DNA of 64,000 bases. Origin: Camillea tinctor (taxonomy: Eukaryota > Ascomycota > Sordariomycetes > Xylariales > Xylariaceae). Positions within the stretch are counted from its first letter, which is position 1, and each line of letters starts with the position of its first letter. A program made the translations under genes and the position numbers. The DNA is taken from contig MU394055.1 in assembly GCA_022578605.1 (NCBI GenBank), positions 872,902-936,901 of the forward strand, given 5' to 3'. Positions 57,753-64,000 of the stretch are shown here, piece by piece. The notes beneath the pieces are model-generated. The model saw only the letters and a list, made by a program, of their open reading frames with translations. It searched no databases and had not been told where the DNA came from.

Positions 57753-59250
57753 TTAGCTCTCGAAAGTGAAGCTGGTACCAACCTGTTGCGCATAGTATTG
57801 TTAGTAATTGATGGGGCTATTAAGGGTTTAAAGGAAAACAGACCTTGTGGGTGGCCTGCTCCAGCTTCTGGGTGTCGAAGGAGGCACCGAGACCGAGGGT
57901 GACACCGGGGCGGAGGAGGACGTTGTAGGAGACGGCAGCAACACCGCGGTCGTTGATCTTGGCCTATTTCCCCTTGTTAGCATCCCTCTTTTTTTCTTCT
58001 ATCCCATCTCTCCCTCTCCCTTTTTTTGCGCCAGTCACAAGCTAGCCGACATCGGAGAAGAAGTTTGAATCGTACCTTGGCGAAAGAGACAGGGTCGAGG
58101 CGGTACTTGCTAGCAAGCTCGAGACCAACAGTGTTTCCGCTCTTGGAGTTCCAGGTAGCCTTGGCACCGGCCTCGACCTGGCTGTTGACCTTGTGGTAGT
58201 AGCTGGCCGCGAATACGCTGAGGTTGTCGGTGGCAGTGATGGCGGCGCTGTAAGAAGGAGCTTGGAAGCCGACGGCAGCGCTGTAGCCAGTGACGGCAGC
58301 CTTCTGCACGTCGTAACCAGCAGAGGCACCGGCGACGAAGCCCTCGTGGCCGATGACGGCATCGACGTTGGCAGTGGGGCCCTTGAGGAGATCGAAGAAT
58401 GCGCGGCCGTGGAAGGCAGACTGCTTGAAGGTCAGGTTAAGCTTAGCGCCCTTGCTCTGGGCAGCAGGCAAGAAGGCGAAGACACCCTCAGCCTTAAGGC
58501 CCTTGGCAATAGAGTCGTTGAGCTCAACCTTGGACTCCAGCAGGTTGGCCGTGTTCCAGGTCTGGGTCAGGGTGAGACCTGTGCGTCGGTAGATCATTAG
58601 CATTGTTGAGGTTCTTTCGCTGAAGCAAACGATGAAACTGAGGGGCCAGGCGCGGTGACCCGGCACGTTGATCGGCCCCAGCGAGAACGACGTTATCCTC
58701 AATTTCTTGCGTCTGAAGGGTTTGGGTTGTTTGGAGTGTTTGGGTGTTTTACCGAGCGACTTGTCTGAGTATTTTCCCTCAAGCTGTATGTAGAGTATTC
58801 GAGGTTAGAAAAATAGAATCTCTTCTCCTTTCTTCTCTTCTCCTCTTTATTTATATTCCCCTTTCCTTCCATATCATCCATGCTCGTACAGCTAAGGATA
58901 ATGGGGATCGATATGATCGGCGTTTACGTACATTTCCGCTGGTGACCTTCTCGTGGCTGCTCTTGCCGGTGACCTTGAAAGCAACATTGTTGGGAGTGTT
59001 GCTCTTGACCTCAATGGTACCGGTAGAGAGGTGGTAGAAGTCCTTGTTCAGCAACTGCAAAAGTTCAGGTCAGTGACGGTATTTGAAAACCAATCGGAGG
59101 TGATTTTTTTTTCTGCATTTGCGGGAAATTTAGGTGATCTCTAGTGGAGAGGAGACCCAGAAAGAAGGGCAAAAAAAACCAAAAAAAAAACCATGATGAG
59201 CTTACGTCGTTGGCCGACTTGGAGATATCAGCAAAGGCAGGGACAGACAT
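57753..59250 (-). CDS. por1: Mitochondrial outer-membrane porin (VDAC)
   Basis: Six exons, 59206-59250, 58932-59054, 58753-58783, 58076-58578, 57844-57963 and 57753-57782, join with all phases closed. The product has 283 aa, exactly the usual fungal VDAC length. VDAC is the main channel for ATP/ADP and metabolites across the outer membrane. Visible features: the N-terminal amphipathic helix (MSVPAFADISKSANDLLNKDF), LTLTQTWNTAN, FHGRAFFDLLKGPTANVDAVIGHEGFVAG, TDNLSVFAASYYHKVNSQVEAGAKATW, the VDAC signature region, and a C-terminal strand ending KVGTSFTFES. Two exons are very small: exon 3 (31 nt) and exon 6 (30 nt, encoding only the last nine residues). The gene is convergent with the J-protein gene. 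Confidence 0.95.
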
Positions 59251-60453
59251 CTTGAGGGATTTAGAGGGGGAAGGTAGAAGAAGAGTGGGAATTGGGAGTT
59301 GTGAGTCGGGTACGAATTGTATGTGTATGTGTGTGCGTGTGGTGTTGAGAGAGAGAAATCGGCGAGGTGATGGTGGTTGTTTGAATTTGTGGTGTAAGTC
59401 GGAAAAGGTTTCGTCGTTCGTGGAACTGGGATCGAAATTTGTTTTCAATTTGCTTGTCGAATCACGTATAAGTTAACCTGGAAGGTACCTAGATACTTGA
59501 TGCATGAAATCAATAACGCTAGGAAACAACTAGGGACGCCCGGCTAACAAGGTACCTAGGTACTTAACCTCCCGACAAAGCTACTTGAAGTCCTCCCCCA
59601 CTTTCCTTCCCCCTTCCCCCCTTTAGGTACACCTGACTACCTAAGGTTTATGAAAGTACAGTACATACCTACATAGTACTATCCTGTCCCCTTTCCCTGG
59701 GTCCCTTATGTACGTAAGTAGCACCTACTTCTTCTGATCCCACCAATGCGAATCAATTCAATTGCAAGGTACTAATTCTCTAGGTTAATGAGTTACATAA
59801 ACCAACTTGGGAAGGGGGAGAGAGGGGATCAGGTCTAGGGGTGTGAAAGGTTCATCCCCTACCAGGGGCTCGCAATGCACCACGTGGGGATCAGTATACA
59901 TTACCTGATCTGCCTACCTACATATGTTATATATGTACGGTACCTTGAGTAACGGTTCCCAAAAAATGACTATACCCTAACGCCTTAGACTTTCCGATTT
60001 ATTCATCTGCATGCTGCTTCTCATCGGCCCCTTTACTACTCACAGAGTATAGACTTACACACCGTTCAAGGCTGCATAGCTATAACATACCCAAAAAACA
60101 CCTCAATGATACCATACTATAACCTAACCATGTGTACAGTGAGCATCTGTGTTCAGATATTTTGGTTAGTACGTATATATATTACACTGCATCTAAGCAT
60201 TATCAACCCATATGTTATACTAGCCCTTATCCCTTTTAATATCGAGTAGATTGTTCGGGTTGTATAGTATCACCAATTTTTTCTTCTTTTTTGCAGAGAT
60301 GATCAGCCAAGATTGCCCTGGAACACAGAATCTATTCTCAACCAAGGTCTCTTTTTTACCCATTACCACGAGGGATAATGCTTTAGGGTCAAGTTATATA
60401 ACTCCTCAGTTCCCTTCTCGAGGTTCGGGTATTGCTCTCTCTCCCCCCTCTCT
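59251..60453. other. Intergenic region between VDAC start and asn2 end
   Basis: It holds the VDAC promoter: GT-rich DNA at 59320-59345 and ACCTAGGTA words at 59480-59575. It also contains further TACCTACATA words (59664, 59915) and the 3' region of asn2. No gene is seen. Confidence 0.55.
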
Positions 60454-62998
60454 CTAAGCAGCCGAGTCATATTTAGCGTTGTGTGTCGAGATAGCTCTGT
60501 AGTGTCACGAATATTAGTTATTGTATATTTTGAATGATAGGATAGGCGGACTGTAGCCAATTATAAAAAAAAAAAAAAAACTTACCTTCCACTGGGATCG
60601 GTCTGTTTGGACCAGGTAGGAGTCCATCTCATGACAGTTGATGCACAATGAGGAGGGAAGTGCTCATCGAACATCGTGCGGTACCAGTAGCTAGATATAC
60701 AAGTCAGCCAAGTTCAAACATCGATACTATCAGACAAGACTTACGCCTCCTTAGTATCAGGGATATCGTTGCCCCATTCAGGCTTAGGGTTCTTCATCAT
60801 CTCATCCGTGACATGCAATTCGGCATTGTCCTTCAGAGCATCGATCCAGCCATAGCCTACACCGTCCGAAAACTGTTCCTTCTGTCTCCATAGGATCTCA
60901 TCCGGTAGGTATGGCTCGACATCCGGTTGGTCAGATGTATCGAAAGCCTTCCGTAGAACCCATTTCTCGATGCGCTCTTTCGTGATCATCTTCTCCTGGG
61001 GATCGATGTTCATACAAGTCTCTAGGAACTACACTCTTGTGTTAATAAAAAGGACAAATATGGTATCTCGATAGATCTTGACATACCTCCTTGTCGAGGA
61101 AGGGAACACGGGCCTCGAGACCCCATGCGGACGTTGACTTGTTGGCACGGAGGCAGTCAGCAAGGTGTAGGTTCTTGACGCGGCGAACCGTCTCCTCGTG
61201 GAAAGCCTTCTTGTCGGGAGCTGCGTGGAAGTAAAGGTATCCTCCGAAGATTTCATCGCTTCCTTCGCCACTGAGCACCATCTTAATTCCCATAGCCTTG
61301 ATCTTTCTGGATAACAAGTACATGGGAGTTGAGGCTCGGATGGTAGTAACATCATACGTCTCCAGATGGTAAATAACGTCTGACAGAGCGTTGAGACCAT
61401 CTTCGATGGTAAAGGTCATGACGTGATGTTTTGTGCCGAGGAACTTGGCAACCTTAAGAGCGGCTTCGTTGTCAGGAGAACCAGGAAGTCCGATGGAGAA
61501 TGAGTTAAGTTGAGGTAGGTATGTCACCGTCGACAACTCGTTATCATCATCGATACCGACTAGACCTTCGCCCTTGTCAGCATCAGCCGAAGACTCATCG
61601 GCGTTACCGTTGGCGGCTAGAGCAGCCTTCTTAAGTCTGAGTGTCTCCCGCTGGGCAATGGACGCAACCAAACTCGAGTCCAGGCCACCAGACAGCAACA
61701 CACCATACGGGACTTCGGCCATAAGTCGTTTTTTAACTGACTTCTCCAGGCTTGCTCGAACGGCCTTTAAGTCGAGAGGTGTTTCCGGGATTCTTGAGCC
61801 ATCCCACCAGGTAGGCTGGAAATATCTGGTCGTCTCGCCTGTCTTAGTGTCGAAGATGTGGCCAGGGGGGAATGAGCGAATCTTATCGCAAACCGTATGC
61901 AGACACTTCAGCTCGGATGCGAAGTATGTGGCGTCGGGCTGCGTCGAGGACCAGCCCTGGTAGAAGGTGGTAATGCCGATGGGATCGCGGGCAGCGATTG
62001 TCCGGTCGAGCTTCTTGTCATACAAGACAAAGGAGAACATGCCATCGAGGTACTTTGGCGCATCAAGCCCGTATTCCATGTACTATTATTTAGACTAGTT
62101 AGCTCATGTGGGTTCGTGATTCCCGTCAGTTCCAGCATTATATTATATTCTTACCAAGGGGATGATGACTTCGCAATCCGAGTGCGTCTTGAAGTGGTAG
62201 GGTGTCTTTAGGTTCTTTCGGATCAACCGATGGTTGTAGATTTCGCCGTTGACGGCGAGGATGATGCTGTCATCGTGGTTGGTCAGGGGCTGCGCGCCGG
62301 ATTCTATAGTATAATGAGCTCATGTTCACCTTATAGGCAAATTTACTAGAGAAGGATGTGTCCATGAGGAAGCATGTATATGGAGAGGGCAACCTACCAA
62401 CACCGACGATGCTCAACCGCTCGTGACAAAGGACTGGACAACTTGTTAGCTATCAATTGACTCAACCGATAACCCAATTCATGGGATTTATGCTCACTTG
62501 TGTTGTTGCAAATGACATTTCCACCTATATCGCGCGAATATAATTTAGCAATTGTGTCGTTGTTATCGTGGCCCTCATCGTCTACGTCGACCATGACCTG
62601 ACTGCGGTTTTGACAAGTGACTCACTCCAGTCGGGGCCTCTGTGGCGGATTCTGCGCGGATAAAGTCAATTGAGATACTGGAGGTCTCTGAGAAGCAGTT
62701 CTTACTGTTTAGCAAGCTTCAGAGCCTGCGGCTTGAATTTTTGGACTTCGGGGTGACTAGGCGCAAAGGTCTTGTTAGCAAGGTTTGGATATCATCGCGA
62801 ACATATTTTCTTTGGTGGGGTTTAAATTGCCAACGCCCTCCACGCTTGGAACTGATTTACCCCTCCATCGTGTAGCACGTGTTAAACAGATACAGACCAA
62901 TACATGGTATATATAAGGAGTAAGGTAGGACACATTCATGATCTATATATGTAAAGACGGTCTTCAACTTACCAGTGACAAGCAAATATGCCACACAT
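60454..62998 (-). CDS. asn2: Asparagine synthetase (glutamine-hydrolysing)
   Basis: Ten exons: 62973-62998, 62708-62758, 62626-62651, 62498-62524, 62398-62433, 62155-62303, 61087-62082, 60745-61028, 60586-60690 and 60454-60496. They join in frame to 580 aa. It converts aspartate, glutamine and ATP to asparagine and glutamate in the cytosol. The start [16 protein letters not shown] supplies catalytic Cys2 of the N-terminal glutaminase domain after Met removal. Glutaminase motifs [28 protein letters not shown] and SDCEVI are spread over the small exons. The synthetase domain has the PP-loop [13 protein letters not shown], then [49 protein letters not shown] and [17 protein letters not shown]. 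The end [16 protein letters not shown] is usual for fungal forms. A 45-residue insert ([21 protein letters not shown]) lies after the PP-loop. Five of the first six exons are under 55 nt. Confidence 0.95.
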
Positions 62999-64000
62999 TT
63001 TGTTGTCTTGTTGGTGTTGTCTTTTACAACTCTGAGTTCAAGGGAGAATGGGTAAGAAGTATAAGAGTAATGGTAGTAGTATAATTGGTGATATGTAAAA
63101 ACAGAACCAATCCGTTAGCTACCAATGTAGGTAACCTAAGTTTCTTGAGACAAAAAGAAGAGAATTAAGGAGAGAAAAAAGTCAATGGGCCACAGGATCA
63201 TAAGAAAAGGTAAAATACCTATGGTGGGGAGCTTTGGTGTATGGGTGTGTGTGTGTGTGTGTGTTGAGAAGAGTCATAAGTAAATTTATCGATTACAACT
63301 TTTTATGTCTTCACCACTTTTTTTTTTCTTCCTGCAAGGGGGGAGGGGGTTCAACTGTAGTTAGAGGGGTCTCATTAAACAAGGATATTAAGTTACATGT
63401 ATTAAGTAGCAGGTGGCAAGTAGCAAGTAGCATTGTATATAAGTGGTAGATATGTAGTTGCTGCTTCCATGTTTCCCTTCCTAACTTTCCCAATACCATG
63501 AGACCGGGTGACAAGCCGATTTCGGCGAGTTTCACTTATGACTGGTTCCAGAGGATTGTGAAGGTTTAGGGCGGTCTCAGACCCATTTTATTTACCTGAC
63601 TTAGTCTACTAAGTATCAGTCCAGAGCTACATGTATATGTAGTACGAAACGGTCACTGATAAGAACATTGAAAGTCCAGACATGACTCGCCGTTTTACTA
63701 ACAGACTGCTTGCTAGTGGTCGCACACGAAACTCCCTTATCGCATTTATTTTAACATGGATTGCATACTACTACTACTACCAGGTGAGGTCAGACCTCGC
63801 TGATAGCGGCTCACATACAATAATACTACTTACTACTATCCAAGACCCCGGCAACGGAAGAAGGCTTTCCGGAATAATGCACCATTTAACCTATAGTCCT
63901 CCAGTTCATTCTATTGCCTTGACCATTGCCCTGCGCTGACGGTAACCATCGATAATGCATAGTAGCAGATGAGGAAAATCTAGATAGGCGTTAGAAACCC
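62999..64000. other. Upstream region of asn2 to window end
   Basis: It contains the asn2 promoter, a GT microsatellite (63245-63264) and T- and G-runs near 63319-63350. A small frame at 63682-63939 is not protein-like. No gene is seen before the window end. Confidence 0.5.
63245..63264. repeat. (GT)10 microsatellite
   Basis: Ten GT units upstream of asn2. Confidence 0.85.

Overview
The window comes from a filamentous ascomycete (Pezizomycotina). Reasons: genes are split by short GT..AG introns with CTAAT/CTAAC-type branch sites; orthologues of EsdC and of dysferlin-domain peroxins are present; intergenic DNA carries long pyrimidine tracts and many ACCTAGGT/TAGGTACCTA-like words. A Sordariomycete is my best guess, with low confidence below class. 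There are no bacterial-style operons, no CRISPR arrays, and no rRNA or tRNA that I could defend. One 10-N gap (26929-26938) sits inside an intron beside a 50-G run.

Layout. 1-5.5 kb: esdC (-) and an HD-domain phosphohydrolase (+), separated by about 3 kb of non-coding DNA. 5.5-14.5 kb: a low-density stretch with a 7-exon SAT4/rhodopsin-like 7-TM protein and a 3-exon F-box-like protein. 14.5-39.2 kb: mostly housekeeping genes. These are a Cys-rich single-pass membrane protein, SIN component Cdc14, GGPP synthase, a Pex23/Pex24-type peroxin with dysferlin motifs, exosome subunit Rrp4, fatty aldehyde dehydrogenase, ribosomal protein eL22, a mitochondrial carrier and a 1287-residue, largely disordered protein. 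39.2-51.3 kb: about 12 kb with no convincing gene, containing a 471-bp MITE-like element. 51.3-54.8 kb: a small accessory group with lower GC in parts, made of a Nor-1-like short-chain dehydrogenase, a wax-synthase-type MBOAT acyltransferase (convergent with it) and a small secreted Cys protein divergent from the MBOAT. 55.6-63 kb: housekeeping again, with a mitochondrial J-protein, VDAC/porin and asparagine synthetase.

Most split genes were assembled by reading splice sites and checking that the phases close. Resulting lengths fit the families where I know them: VDAC 283 aa, asparagine synthetase 580 aa, FALDH 534 aa, Rrp4 357 aa, eL22 124 aa, MBOAT 374 aa, SDR 247 aa, SAT4 protein 347 aa. 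Functional themes are isoprenoid and lipid handling (GGPPS, FALDH, peroxin, carrier), mitochondrial import and metabolite exchange (VDAC, J-protein, carrier), and RNA and protein synthesis (Rrp4, eL22, Asn synthetase).

The least explained items are the 1287-aa protein, whose N-terminus looks like a pair of histone-fold helices; the MITE with 34-bp perfect TIRs; and the SDR/MBOAT/secreted-peptide trio at the edge of the gene desert.
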